A stretch of DNA of 32,649 bases. Origin: UBA6065 sp036565605 (GTDB taxonomy: Bacteria; Patescibacteriota; Minisyncoccia; Phycocordibacterales; UBA6065). Position 1 is the first letter of the stretch; every line of letters starts with the position of its first letter. Below the pieces are notes generated by a model that was not told the DNA's origin, did not search any database, and saw only the letters and a program-made list of their open reading frames with translations. The position numbers and the translations under genes are program-made. Shown piece after piece: positions 1 to 8,218 of this stretch. The stretch covers positions 1 to 32,649 of the forward strand of contig DATCXV010000004.1 in NCBI GenBank assembly GCA_036565605.1, in the 5' to 3' direction.

Positions 1-1
1 G

Positions 2-1420
2 GCGTTGGCGCTCCTTATTGGTGGATTCCTGCTTATCCGCAACGCGTCATTTGTGCAGCAAAGCCCGGTCTTGTCGCGTTTTGCATCGATATCGCTTAAT
101 GACACCAAGACCCAAGCGCGTGCCTTTATCTGGCCCATGGCATGGCAGGGTTTCAAGAATGATCCGCTCCTTGGCTCGGGACAAGAGAACTTTAATTACA
201 TTTTCAACGCCAACTATAATCCGGCGATGTATCACCACGAGCAGTGGTTCGACCGTGCGCACAATGTCGTGCTTGATTGGCTTACCGCAGGCGGTCTCTT
301 GGGTCTTCTTACGTATTTGTCGCTTTTCGTCGCGACACTCTGGCTTGTCTGGAAGCGGCCTGATATCTCTTTTATCGAGCGCGCGCTTCTTTCAGGGCTT
401 CTTGCTGCGTATTTCTTCCACAATCTTTTCGTTTTCGACAATCTAATCAGCTATATCTTGTTCGGTTCGGTACTTGCCTATGTTCATTTCAAGTCGACGA
501 AGCTCGAGCGTCCATGGGGAGGTGAGGGCGAGGAATTCGATGACTCTGACATGCGCACGGCAGGGCCGCTGGTTTTGATTGTCTTGTGCTTCTGTATCTA
601 TTTCTTGAATTGGCGCGGATATCAGACGAATGCCTTGCTTATCGATGCTTTGCGTACTTTGGCAACGACACCGGTGCAAGCAGATGCAGCGCTCGCTTCA
701 TTCCAGAGAGCGGTTTCGTACGATACGTTGGGCAGGGCTGAAGTGGTCGAGCGACTGATCGATGCGTCGGGCGCGATGAATTCGTCATCAGTACCGCTTG
801 AGACTCGTCAGAAATTCTTCGAGCTTACTCGATCTGCAGTTGAAAAACAGACCAAACGCGTGCCTGACGATGCCCGTTATCGCGTCTTTGCAGGATCCTT
901 CTATGGCATGTATGGGGATTATCCAAAGGCCGAAGAAGAGATGCTTTTGGCCGCGCATCTTTCTCCGAACAAGCAATCGATTCTATATCAATTGGGTAAT
1001 TTGTACGTCGCAGAAAAAGCGTACGACAAGGCTGTTGCGGTCTACAAGCAGGCCTATGATGCTTATCCGCAGAATGACGACGCGGCTCGGTTCTATGCGA
1101 TGGCGCTTACTTATGCCGGCAAGGAAGCTGAAGCACACACCTTTCTTGAATCTCGTATAGGAAACGAATCGATGACCAGTGATATCTTTTTGCAGGCATA
1201 CGCGGATACAGGCAATTGGACGAAAGTAGTTTCGCTTCTGAAGACGCGCATTGCAGCAAATCCGTCGAACATGGAAGACCGAAAAAATTTGGCAGCAGCG
1301 TATCTGCAGCTTGGAGACAAGGCAGATGCTATTGCTACATTCCGCGAAATGATTACGATCGATCCGTCGTTCAAGGCTCAGGGAGAAGCATACATACAAG
1401 CGATACAGCAGGGAAAGTAG
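2..1420 (+). CDS. O-antigen ligase/polymerase-like membrane protein with C-terminal TPR repeats (5' partial)
   Basis: The frame is open to the window edge, so the N-terminal part of the protein lies upstream; the TTG at position 5 is not a credible start. The first ~165 residues contain hydrophobic segments and the Wzy_C-like stretch with GFKNDPLLGSGQENF and RAHNVVLDWLTAGGLLG, typical of the Wzy/WaaL/PglL family, which polymerises or transfers lipid-linked glycans on the outer face of the membrane. A further membrane segment lies near residues 185-205. The remainder is soluble, with TPR-like helical pairs from about residue 290 (for example SILYQLGNLYVAEKAYDKAV). A second protein of the same architecture is at 20025-22355. 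Acceptor and donor glycan cannot be read from sequence. Family assignment fairly sure; exact role not. Confidence 0.8.
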   Translation, partial: ALALLIGGFLLIRNASFVQQSPVLSRFASISLNDTKTQARAFIWPMAWQGFKNDPLLGSGQENFNYIFNANYNPAMYHHEQWFDRAHNVVLDWLTAGGLLGLLTYLSLFVATLWLVWKRPDISFIERALLSGLLAAYFFHNLFVFDNLISYILFGSVLAYVHFKSTKLERPWGGEGEEFDDSDMRTAGPLVLIVLCFCIYFLNWRGYQTNALLIDALRTLATTPVQADAALASFQRAVSYDTLGRAEVVERLIDASGAMNSSSVPLETRQKFFELTRSAVEKQTKRVPDDARYRVFAGSFYGMYGDYPKAEEEMLLAAHLSPNKQSILYQLGNLYVAEKAYDKAVAVYKQAYDAYPQNDDAARFYAMALTYAGKEAEAHTFLESRIGNESMTSDIFLQAYADTGNWTKVVSLLKTRIAANPSNMEDRKNLAAAYLQLGDKADAIATFREMITIDPSFKAQGEAYIQAIQQGK

Positions 1421-1432
1421 GGGTGCTCACTA

Positions 1433-1461
1433 TTGATTTATGTAGCGTTTAATGTTATAAC
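1433..1461 (+). promoter_or_regulatory. Promoter of the 1511 orphan gene: TTGATT -17- extended -10
   Basis: TTGATT at 1433-1438 is followed after 17 nt by TATAAC at 1456-1461, preceded by TGT (extended -10). The expected start of transcription is about 1468, leaving a ~43 nt leader that carries AAAGGAG at 1498-1504. This full promoter contrasts with the -10-only promoters of most core genes here. Confidence 0.65.
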
Positions 1462-1510
1462 GCGTTTTAGACTGACTAAACCTCAACAAAAAAACACAAA
1501 GGAGTAGTGG

Positions 1511-2209
1511 ATGTTCATTAACTTTGGATTGTGGAACCTCATCAAGCTTGATGGAATTGAAGGCGCTCTCAGCAAGACTCACAAAGGCACGGCTTTTTTG
1601 GTTATCTTTGGACCGGAGCGAGTCGCGAAAGATCCTTACAGCGCTTATAGCCCTGTTTTGAGCCCTGTTTTGAAGAATGGATTGCCGGACCAAAATGATC
1701 AGAGCGAGTTCGCTATCTTGTATCGCAAACTCGAATCGTTCGTGCATGCAGGTACGATTGTCGGGCCGCGTGGCGAAGATCATCCTGCGGTCTTTCGGCG
1801 ATTCATATATACAGCCGCTGATCAAAGTCCTGCCGAACTTCTTTCGATGCTCGAAGCTTCGGGTATTCAGGTGCTTGTAAAGAGGATTGACCATCAAGGC
1901 GACCAGGCCGAAGTTGTGCATGAGACTGAATCGCTTAAGCGATGGATCGACGAGAATACTGAATTCGCGCCGGATCCGAAAGTTGTAAAAGCAAAACAAG
2001 ATGCACAACAACACGAAGATTGGCAGGTAGCAGTGGAAAAGGCGAAACGAATGAACGACATTCTGCGTCGCTTCGTCTTCTATCCTGTGCTTGGTACTGT
2101 ACTTCTGGCTTTGTACCGATATGTCTTTCCGACTCATCCGGTTATAGCGGGCATCGGTATGGGCTTTTGCGCATTCCTTGTCTGGTTTCTTTTTGTTGGT
2201 GCGCGTTAA
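1511..2209 (+). CDS. Unrecognised 232-residue protein with C-terminal membrane hairpin
   Basis: I do not recognise this family. The ATG is set by a clear Shine-Dalgarno AAAGGAG six nt upstream, one of the few in the window. Residues 1-~180 look soluble and mixed alpha/beta, with a charged helical stretch near 155-185. Two hydrophobic segments follow (around 188-206 and 208-229) separated by a short loop (FPTHPV), so the protein is probably anchored by a C-terminal hairpin with the bulk in the cytoplasm; this topology is inference. It is a single-gene unit: promoter at 1433-1461 and strong intrinsic terminator at 2218-2249. Upstream is a glycan polymerase-like gene, downstream murB, but its separate promoter and terminator give no reason to link it to either. 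Confidence 0.8.
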   Translation: MFINFGLWNLIKLDGIEGALSKTHKGTAFLVIFGPERVAKDPYSAYSPVLSPVLKNGLPDQNDQSEFAILYRKLESFVHAGTIVGPRGEDHPAVFRRFIYTAADQSPAELLSMLEASGIQVLVKRIDHQGDQAEVVHETESLKRWIDENTEFAPDPKVVKAKQDAQQHEDWQVAVEKAKRMNDILRRFVFYPVLGTVLLALYRYVFPTHPVIAGIGMGFCAFLVWFLFVGAR

Positions 2210-2217
2210 GCAACGAG

Positions 2218-2249
2218 CCGCTTGTCTTTGTCGAGACAAGCGGTTTTTT
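2218..2249 (+). terminator. Intrinsic terminator after the 1511 gene
   Basis: A perfect 10-bp stem CCGCTTGTCT/AGACAAGCGG with a 6-nt loop is followed by T6. It separates the orphan gene from murB. Confidence 0.9.
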
Positions 2250-2269
2250 CTTGTTCTTATGTGCTCGGA

Positions 2270-2275
2270 TATACT
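2270..2275 (+). promoter_or_regulatory. -10 element of murB, leaderless spacing
   Basis: TATACT ends 6 nt before the murB ATG at 2282, so transcription is predicted to begin at or next to the start codon. No convincing -35 is seen. Confidence 0.5.
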
Positions 2276-2281
2276 TACGGT

Positions 2282-3316
2282 ATGGAAATTGTGCAAAGTG
2301 TGCCCTTGGGACCGCGTACGACGTTTGGCATCGGTGGCGATGCTCGGTATTTTTGTGTGGCAAAAAGCGAGCGAGACATCATTGAGGCGATTAAGTTTGC
2401 ACAAGAAAAAGGTGTGCCGCTTTTCGTATTGGGCGGTGGTTCGAATGTATTGGTATCGGATGCGGGATTTGCTGGTTTGGTTGTAAAAATGGAAATTGGC
2501 GGAATGAATTTCGCTGAGACAGACAAAGGAGTGTGGGTAGATGTTGGGGCGGGGGAAAGTTGGGATGTCTTTGTTGCTGCGGCGGTTCTGCGCGGATACT
2601 GGGGTTTGGAGAATTTGTCAGCGATTCCAGGAACAGTCGGGGCCGCGCCGGTGCAGAATATCGGAGCGTACGGCGTCGAAGTGCGAAATGTGATCGAATC
2701 AGTACAGGCGATAGATTCGACGACCGGCGCGGCGAAAGTATTTTCAAACGCCGAATGCCGCTTTGGTTACCGCGAAAGCTTTTTCAAGACGCCGGAAGGC
2801 GCGCGTTGGATTATTACATCAGTTCGCTTCCGTCTTTCCAAAGAACCGCAGCCGAATCTTTCATATAAAGATCTTGTGGAGCGTTTTGTGGAGACGCCTG
2901 CGCCAGCTCTCGCGGATATTCGCGACGCTGTCATCGCCATCCGCGCGGCGAAATTTCCGCATCTTGATGAAATCGGCACTGCTGGATCGTTCTGGAAGAA
3001 TCCGACACTTTCGTCTGATGAATTCGCCGCGCTTTCAGCTCGTTATCCTGGACTGCCATCTTTTCCGACACCGTCTGATGTTGCCGCAGGACCTGGAAGA
3101 GTCAAGGTTTCTCTGGCTTGGATTCTCGACAAAGTCTGCGGATTGAAGGGCTTTGCTTTGGGCAAGGCGGCGCTCTGGAAAAGCCAACCCTTGGTTCTGG
3201 TTGCCGAGCGCGGTGCAAAAACTGCCGATGTTAAGACCTTGGTTCAATCTGTAGTAGGTGTGGTCAAAGAAAAAACCGGTATCACTATCGACCAGGAAGT
3301 CAGGAGCCTCTCTTAA
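2282..3316 (+). CDS. murB: UDP-N-acetylenolpyruvoylglucosamine reductase (MurB)
   Basis: MurB reduces UDP-GlcNAc-enolpyruvate to UDP-MurNAc with NADPH and FAD, the second committed step of peptidoglycan synthesis in the cytoplasm. The 344-residue product has the FAD-binding motif GGGSNVLVSD (51-60), AIPGTVGAAPVQNIGAYG, the GYRESFF segment, AGSFWKNP with the proton-donor Ser at 236, and a terminal EVRSL with the conserved Glu at 339. Length matches the family. I choose the ATG at 2282 rather than an in-frame ATG at 2222 because the latter lies within the preceding terminator and because a -10 box ends just 6 nt before 2282. secA follows 40 nt downstream with its own promoter-like element. Confidence 0.97.
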   Translation: MEIVQSVPLGPRTTFGIGGDARYFCVAKSERDIIEAIKFAQEKGVPLFVLGGGSNVLVSDAGFAGLVVKMEIGGMNFAETDKGVWVDVGAGESWDVFVAAAVLRGYWGLENLSAIPGTVGAAPVQNIGAYGVEVRNVIESVQAIDSTTGAAKVFSNAECRFGYRESFFKTPEGARWIITSVRFRLSKEPQPNLSYKDLVERFVETPAPALADIRDAVIAIRAAKFPHLDEIGTAGSFWKNPTLSSDEFAALSARYPGLPSFPTPSDVAAGPGRVKVSLAWILDKVCGLKGFALGKAALWKSQPLVLVAERGAKTADVKTLVQSVVGVVKEKTGITIDQEVRSLS

Positions 3317-3337
3317 GCTGTATTTAAGGCCATTTCA

Positions 3338-3346
3338 TGCTATAGT
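3338..3346 (+). promoter_or_regulatory. Extended -10 element of secA
   Basis: TGC-TATAGT lies 10 nt upstream of the secA ATG at 3357. The same TGC-TATA extended form precedes the 10742 gene, valS and tRNA-Arg. A leader of only a few nt is predicted and no Shine-Dalgarno is present. Confidence 0.55.
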
Positions 3347-3356
3347 AGCCGCCTGT

Positions 3357-5870
3357 ATGGGCATCCTTTCGAACCTATTTGGAGATCAGAACGCACGCGA
3401 TTTGAAGCCCTTTTTGGCGTTGCCAGAAAAGGTGAATGCGCTAGAAGCGGTCATGGCAGCACTTTCAGATGCTCAACTAAGGGCGAAAACCGCCGAATTC
3501 AAAGAGCGTCTTACTCGTGCTGAAAATCCTGAAACTCTCGACGATATCCTGCCGGAGGCATTCGCTGTTGTACGAGAAGCATCCAAAAGAACATTGGGCT
3601 TGCGCCATTTTGATGTGCAGCTGGTCGGCGGTGCCATCATCCACACATCGGGCATTGCCGAGATGCGTACAGGTGAAGGCAAGACCTTGGTTGCGACCTT
3701 GCCTCTATATCTCAACGCACTTACGGGCAAAGGCGCGCACTTGGTGACGGTCAACGATTATCTTTCACGACGTGATGCTGCTTGGATGGGGCAGATCTAT
3801 CATTTCTTGGGACTTTCCTGTGCTGTTGTCGGACACGACTCGTCGTTTATCTATGATCCCTCGCACACGACGCCCAAAGAGGATACAGAACGCGATGAAT
3901 TAGGATCGTTTAAAGTCGAGCACGAATTTTTGAAGCCCATCTCGCGCCGCGAAGCATATCAGGCCGACATTACGTACGGTACGAACCAGGAATTTGGTTT
4001 CGATTATCTGCGCGACAATTTGGAATACGATGCGGCGAATTTGCGTCAGCGCGAATGGAACTTCGCCATTGTGGACGAGGCTGACTCGATCTTGATCGAC
4101 GAGGCACGTACGCCCTTGATCATCTCGGCTCAGACAGCCGAATCTGAAGATTTGTACAAAATGTTCGCCAAGATCGCCGAGGGCATGATCCGTGACACGG
4201 ATTTTACTGTCGATGAAAAGCGCAAGGCGATCCAATTGACCGATGATGGTATCACCAAGGCAGAAAAAGTCTTGGGCATCGACAATATCTATACCGACCG
4301 AGGCGTGAAGTATGTTCATCATCTTGAAACCGCAGTGCGCGCCAAGGCACTGTTCCATAAAGACAAGGAATACGTCGTCCGCAACGGCGATGTCGTCATT
4401 GTTGATGAATTCACCGGGCGCTTGCAGCCGGGTCGCCGCTGGAGCGAAGGACTGCACCAGGCTATCGAAGCGAAGGAGGGCGCAAATATTCAGCGCGAAT
4501 CGCGTACATACGCATCCATCACATACCAGAACTTCTTCCGTCTGTATAAAAAACTTTCAGGCATGACGGGAACGGCGCTTACTTCGCGCGAAGAATTTTT
4601 CAAAGTATACGGACTGAACACCATTGCTGTTCCGACCAACAAGTCTGTTGCTCGTATTGATCGTAACGACCTTATCTTCCAGACCGAAAACGGCAAATGG
4701 AAGGCGATCGCGAAGAAAGTAAAGGAATTGAACCAGAAAGGCCAGCCGGTTTTGATCGGTACGGTCTCGATCGAACGCAACGAACTTTTGTCGCAGTTTC
4801 TGACGCGCGAAGGCGTGAAGCACGAGATCCTGAACGCCAAAAATCATGAACGTGAAGGTGAAATCGTCGCCCAGGCGGGTCGCTTCGGTGCGGTGACTAT
4901 TGCCACCAACATGGCGGGTCGCGGCGTCGACATTAAATTGGGAGGTAACCCAGCGACGGCCGAAGCGACCGAGAAAGTGAAAACAGCTGGCGGTCTCTTC
5001 GTCTTGGGTACTGAACGCCACGAGGCGCGCCGCATCGATAACCAGCTGCGTGGTCGCGCTGGCCGCCAGGGAGATCCGGGCGAAACACAATTCTTTGTCT
5101 CGCTTGAGGATAATCTCATGCGTGTGTTCGCTACGGACATGGTGAAAAAGATGATGGGCCGCTTCGGTATCCCTGAAGACGAGCCAATCGAGCAGAAGAT
5201 GATCACACGTGCACTTGAAACTGCACAGTCGCGTATCGAAGGCTTCAACTTTGATGCCCGCAAGCATGTTTTGGAATACGACGACGTTATGAATCTGCAC
5301 CGAAAGACGGTGTACGAGCGTCGCAGGAAGATGCTCTTGGGCACGGACGCAGACGTCATGACCGAACTTCTTTCCATCGTTGATCAAAATGATCCACAGA
5401 TCATGGGCATTCTGGACGAAAAGAAAAAACTTCTCACCAATGAAGGAATGGCCAAGGCGGTTCGTCACATATTCCTCCAATCCATTGATATGTTCTGGGT
5501 CGAGCATCTTGAAGCTATGGATTACCTGCGTTCATCTGTGAATTTGCGTGCCTACGGCCAGCGCGATCCTCTGGTAGAATATAAACGCGAAGGCTTGGCA
5601 CTGTTCAAATCGATGCAGATGTCCGTGAACGCTCAGGTCGTATCGCTTCTCCCGAACCTTGGCGGTGTTGCTCCGGCAGCAACCAAGCCAATGAACACTG
5701 TTGAATCGGATGCGCGAGGCATTCTTGCTCAATCTGGAAGCGGTGCGGTGTCTGGCGACAAGCTGGGTCGCAATGAGAAAATCATCGTCATGAAAAACGG
5801 GGAAGAGAAGGAGATTAAATTCAAAAAGCTGGATCAGTATGTAAGAGACGGTTGGACAGAGAAGATGTAA
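3357..5870 (+). CDS. secA: Preprotein translocase ATPase SecA
   Basis: SecA drives unfolded preproteins through SecYEG using ATP. The 837-residue product has Walker A GEGKT (K109), Walker B VDEAD (239-243), TNMAGRGVDIKLGG and the motif VI region LRGRAGRQGDPG (~564-575). Start ATG 3357 begins the usual MGILSNLFG; an in-frame extension to 3258 would overlap murB. Oddities: an insertion of about 30 residues around 160-190 (between VVGHDSS and REAYQADITYGTN); only ~40 residues between the ERRRKMLLG helix (~659) and AVRHIFLQSIDMFW (~701), where E. coli has roughly twice that, meaning a shortened helical-wing domain; and no C-terminal Cys-rich zinc tail (ends near QYVRDGWTEKM). Motor motifs are intact, so it should be active. 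Confidence 0.97.
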   Translation: MGILSNLFGDQNARDLKPFLALPEKVNALEAVMAALSDAQLRAKTAEFKERLTRAENPETLDDILPEAFAVVREASKRTLGLRHFDVQLVGGAIIHTSGIAEMRTGEGKTLVATLPLYLNALTGKGAHLVTVNDYLSRRDAAWMGQIYHFLGLSCAVVGHDSSFIYDPSHTTPKEDTERDELGSFKVEHEFLKPISRREAYQADITYGTNQEFGFDYLRDNLEYDAANLRQREWNFAIVDEADSILIDEARTPLIISAQTAESEDLYKMFAKIAEGMIRDTDFTVDEKRKAIQLTDDGITKAEKVLGIDNIYTDRGVKYVHHLETAVRAKALFHKDKEYVVRNGDVVIVDEFTGRLQPGRRWSEGLHQAIEAKEGANIQRESRTYASITYQNFFRLYKKLSGMTGTALTSREEFFKVYGLNTIAVPTNKSVARIDRNDLIFQTENGKWKAIAKKVKELNQKGQPVLIGTVSIERNELLSQFLTREGVKHEILNAKNHEREGEIVAQAGRFGAVTIATNMAGRGVDIKLGGNPATAEATEKVKTAGGLFVLGTERHEARRIDNQLRGRAGRQGDPGETQFFVSLEDNLMRVFATDMVKKMMGRFGIPEDEPIEQKMITRALETAQSRIEGFNFDARKHVLEYDDVMNLHRKTVYERRRKMLLGTDADVMTELLSIVDQNDPQIMGILDEKKKLLTNEGMAKAVRHIFLQSIDMFWVEHLEAMDYLRSSVNLRAYGQRDPLVEYKREGLALFKSMQMSVNAQVVSLLPNLGGVAPAATKPMNTVESDARGILAQSGSGAVSGDKLGRNEKIIVMKNGEEKEIKFKKLDQYVRDGWTEKM

Positions 5871-5879
5871 GTTTAGAAC

Positions 5880-6446
5880 ATGCTCGAAGCAACCTTGGCG
5901 CAATATGGCTTGATCGCGGTCTTCTTGGGGACCTTTTTTGAAGGCGAAATCGTCGTCATCGCCGCCGGCCTTTTGTCCCGGCTTGGATTCTGGCCTTTGT
6001 GGGCGGTGCTTGTCGTTGCCTTCGTCGCTACGTTTTGCGGGGATCAATTTTTCTTTTACCTGGGCCGCAAGCGTGGCACGGCGTTTCTTGAAAAGCGCGG
6101 TCGCAAGCACTGGAAGCAACGCGCGGAACGGGTCCATGATCTCATTCACGAGCATCACTACAAGATCCTCTTTGGCTACCGCTTTTTGTACGGTCTGCGT
6201 ATTCCGACGTTGTTTGCCTTGGGAACCTCAGAGCTTGAAACTCAAAAATTCGTTTTTATAAATCTGGTCAATTCGCTCGTCTGGTCGCTGCTCTTTGTTT
6301 TGGGTGGCTACTTCTTCGGTGATTTCTTTACGCTCTTCATCGACAACCTGCAGGCGTACGAGAGACAGATTCTGATTGGTGTCGGCGTCCTGGCGCTCGT
6401 TATTTGGGGTATATCGTGGTGGAGGAATAGGGAGGAATACAACTAG
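5880..6446 (+). CDS. DedA/SNARE-associated family membrane protein
   Basis: The 188-residue product has several hydrophobic segments, the early acidic FFEGE, then GDQFFFYLGRKRG, GYRFLYGLRIPTLFALG, and a C-terminal membrane segment followed by a basic tail. This is the DedA pattern; members of the family act as proton-dependent lipid-carrier transporters (including undecaprenyl-phosphate flippases) or maintain membrane homeostasis. The start lies 9 nt after the secA stop, so it is probably co-transcribed with secA. The arginines in the GYRFLYGLR motif match conserved family positions. Which lipid it handles cannot be told from sequence. Confidence 0.88.
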   Translation: MLEATLAQYGLIAVFLGTFFEGEIVVIAAGLLSRLGFWPLWAVLVVAFVATFCGDQFFFYLGRKRGTAFLEKRGRKHWKQRAERVHDLIHEHHYKILFGYRFLYGLRIPTLFALGTSELETQKFVFINLVNSLVWSLLFVLGGYFFGDFFTLFIDNLQAYERQILIGVGVLALVIWGISWWRNREEYN

Positions 6447-6556
6447 CTCCGCAGGCGCATTTTCTCGAAAAGTCCGCGTCGCGTCTGCTGACGCGCGCTT
6501 CTCTCGGGCTCTCGCCCTGCGAGGAGTCTTTTCTTGAAAATGCGCCCGCAGAATTT
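6447..6556 (+). terminator. Branched inverted repeat between convergent dedA-like gene and gpmI, probable terminator
   Basis: The arm at 6451-6472 pairs imperfectly with 6528-6549 (about 19 of 22 positions). The enclosed 55 nt hold two further hairpins: CGCGTC-TGCT-GACGCG and GGGC-TCTC-GCCC. Folded as RNA this is a three-way junction rather than a simple stem-loop. On the plus strand it is followed by an AT-rich run (AATTTTTATTT) that overlaps the gpmI stop codon, so termination of the secA operon is the simplest role. Confidence 0.6.
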
Positions 6557-8089
6557 TTATTTCACCAACACCTTGCCCGTCATTCCTTTCGGCTGCTTCA
6601 CGCCAAGCAGTGCGAGCGTGGTTGGAGCGATGTCAGCTAGGCCTCCGCAAATGGATTCGCCGGCTTTTGTGAAGGAAAGGTCTTTGGACGTCAGCACTAC
6701 GGGCACGGGATTGATGGTGTGCGCCGTATGCTTTTCGCCGGTCGTGGGATCGATGTTTACTTCCGCATTGCCATGATCGGCGGTGACGAAGACTGTGCCG
6801 CCCGCCTTTTCCATCGCTTCGACGACGCGCTTCAGTTGGGTATCAACCGTTTCGACCGCCTTTACGATCGCCGGTACGTTTGCCGTGTGGCCCACCATAT
6901 CCGGATTGGCAAAATTTATGAATAGGAAATTGGTTCCCGCCTCGATTTCGGTAACCGCCTTGTCCGCGATCGCTTCGGCGCGCATTTCCGGTGCCAGATC
7001 GTGGGTCTTCACATCCTTACGGCTATCAAGCAAGATATGTTTTTCGCCTGGGTACGGCTTTTCGACACCGCCGTTCAAAAAGTATGTGGCGTGCGGGAAT
7101 TTTTCAGTCTCGGCGATGTGGGCCTGTGTCAGACCGACGGCCGATATTTCCTTGGCGATGGTAGTTTCGATAGTGCGGGGAGGGAAGGCGACATCGCATT
7201 GGAAGGTCTTATCGTATTCGGCCAAGGTTACAAAGGCAATATTTTCTTTCTGAGCTTTCTCGATCATTTTTTTCGAGATCATGCGGGCACGGTCGGCACG
7301 GAAGTTCCAGAAGAAGACTCCGTCATTCGCTTTGATCGGATAGGACGTACCACTTTCGTCGACGAAGATGACCGGTTCAAGGTGTTCGTCCATGACACCC
7401 TTCTTGTGGAGCGCTGCGACGATTTCAGACGGCTTCTCGTTGGGTTTGCAAACGTTTCCTTTGCATTCAAACAAGGCTTCTTCGGCACGCTTCACACGAT
7501 CCCAGTTATTATCGCGATCCATGGCATAAAAGCGGCCGGTTGCTGTGGCGATGAAGCCGATGCCGGCCTTGGCGATATCCGCTTCAAGATCCTTGAAGAA
7601 TTGCGCCGAAGACTGTGGTGGTGTGTCGCGACCGTCGGTAAATGCGTGGATGGCGACTTGCTTAATGCCAGCTGCCTTTGCTGCTTTCAAAAACGCGATC
7701 AAATGGTCTTGATGGGCATGGACACCGCCGGTACCCAATAATCCCTTGGCGTGCAAGGTCGATCCATGGCGCTTTACGTGGTCGAATAATTTCACAAAGG
7801 CGGGGATTTTGGCAAACTCACCGGAATCGATCGATTTTTTAATACGCACCAAATCCGTGTCGATGACGGTGCCTGCGCCGATCGTGGTATGACCAATTTC
7901 GCTGTTACCCATTTGGCCTTCGGGCAGACCGACCGCCAATCCCGATGCTTCCAACAGGGTGTGCGGATATTCCTTCCAGATTTTGTCGAAGAACGGTTTT
8001 TTAGCGGCCGCTACGGCGTTATCTTTCGGATCCTCGCGATGGCCCCAGCCGTCGAGGACGATCAAAGCTGCTTGGTTGAAAGTTTTCAT
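6557..8089 (-). CDS. gpmI: 2,3-bisphosphoglycerate-independent phosphoglycerate mutase (GpmI)
   Basis: This enzyme interconverts 3- and 2-phosphoglycerate in lower glycolysis using two Mn2+ ions and a phosphoserine intermediate. The 510-residue length is normal for the family. Seen: metal Asp in VLDGWG (D13), nucleophile Ser63 in GNSEIGH, HAFTDGRDTPP, and the C-terminal metal-binding ADHGNAE. Start ATG at 8089 begins MKTFNQAALIVLDGWG; a -10 box TACAAT ends 8 nt upstream, so the mRNA is probably leaderless. eno, the next glycolytic step, is on the same strand about 1.1 kb upstream, but the two are separated by two plus-strand orphan genes and are not one operon. Confidence 0.97.
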   Translation of the reverse strand: MKTFNQAALIVLDGWGHREDPKDNAVAAAKKPFFDKIWKEYPHTLLEASGLAVGLPEGQMGNSEIGHTTIGAGTVIDTDLVRIKKSIDSGEFAKIPAFVKLFDHVKRHGSTLHAKGLLGTGGVHAHQDHLIAFLKAAKAAGIKQVAIHAFTDGRDTPPQSSAQFFKDLEADIAKAGIGFIATATGRFYAMDRDNNWDRVKRAEEALFECKGNVCKPNEKPSEIVAALHKKGVMDEHLEPVIFVDESGTSYPIKANDGVFFWNFRADRARMISKKMIEKAQKENIAFVTLAEYDKTFQCDVAFPPRTIETTIAKEISAVGLTQAHIAETEKFPHATYFLNGGVEKPYPGEKHILLDSRKDVKTHDLAPEMRAEAIADKAVTEIEAGTNFLFINFANPDMVGHTANVPAIVKAVETVDTQLKRVVEAMEKAGGTVFVTADHGNAEVNIDPTTGEKHTAHTINPVPVVLTSKDLSFTKAGESICGGLADIAPTTLALLGVKQPKGMTGKVLVK

Positions 8090-8097
8090 AGGCCGTA

Positions 8098-8103
8098 ATT
8101 GTA
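8098..8103 (-). promoter_or_regulatory. -10 element of gpmI, leaderless spacing
   Basis: On the minus strand TACAAT ends 8 nt before the gpmI ATG. No clear -35. Confidence 0.5.
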
Positions 8104-8127
8104 CAGAAAGTTATGCACCCTGCGCAC

Positions 8128-8156
8128 TTGACCGACCCTTGGAGCAGTCGTAATAT
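8128..8156 (+). promoter_or_regulatory. Promoter of the 8219 orphan gene: TTGACC -17- TAATAT
   Basis: TTGACC (8128-8133) and TAATAT (8151-8156) are separated by exactly 17 nt. The predicted leader is about 55 nt. It lies back to back with the gpmI promoter. Confidence 0.65.
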
Positions 8157-8218
8157 CAGTAATTAGTTAGTTCCAACTCATCACGTTAGTCAACCCCCAA
8201 CAGCAGAGAGTTCCAGTC

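Noticed and set aside
1430..2404. 324-codon open frame on the minus strand
   Set aside because: It runs across the promoter, SD, whole gene and terminator of the plus-strand 1511 gene and into murB; product is Arg/Ser/His-rich and resembles no family.
4557..5507. 316-codon open frame on the minus strand opposite secA
   Set aside because: Shadow of the conserved secA frame; no promoter or family resemblance.
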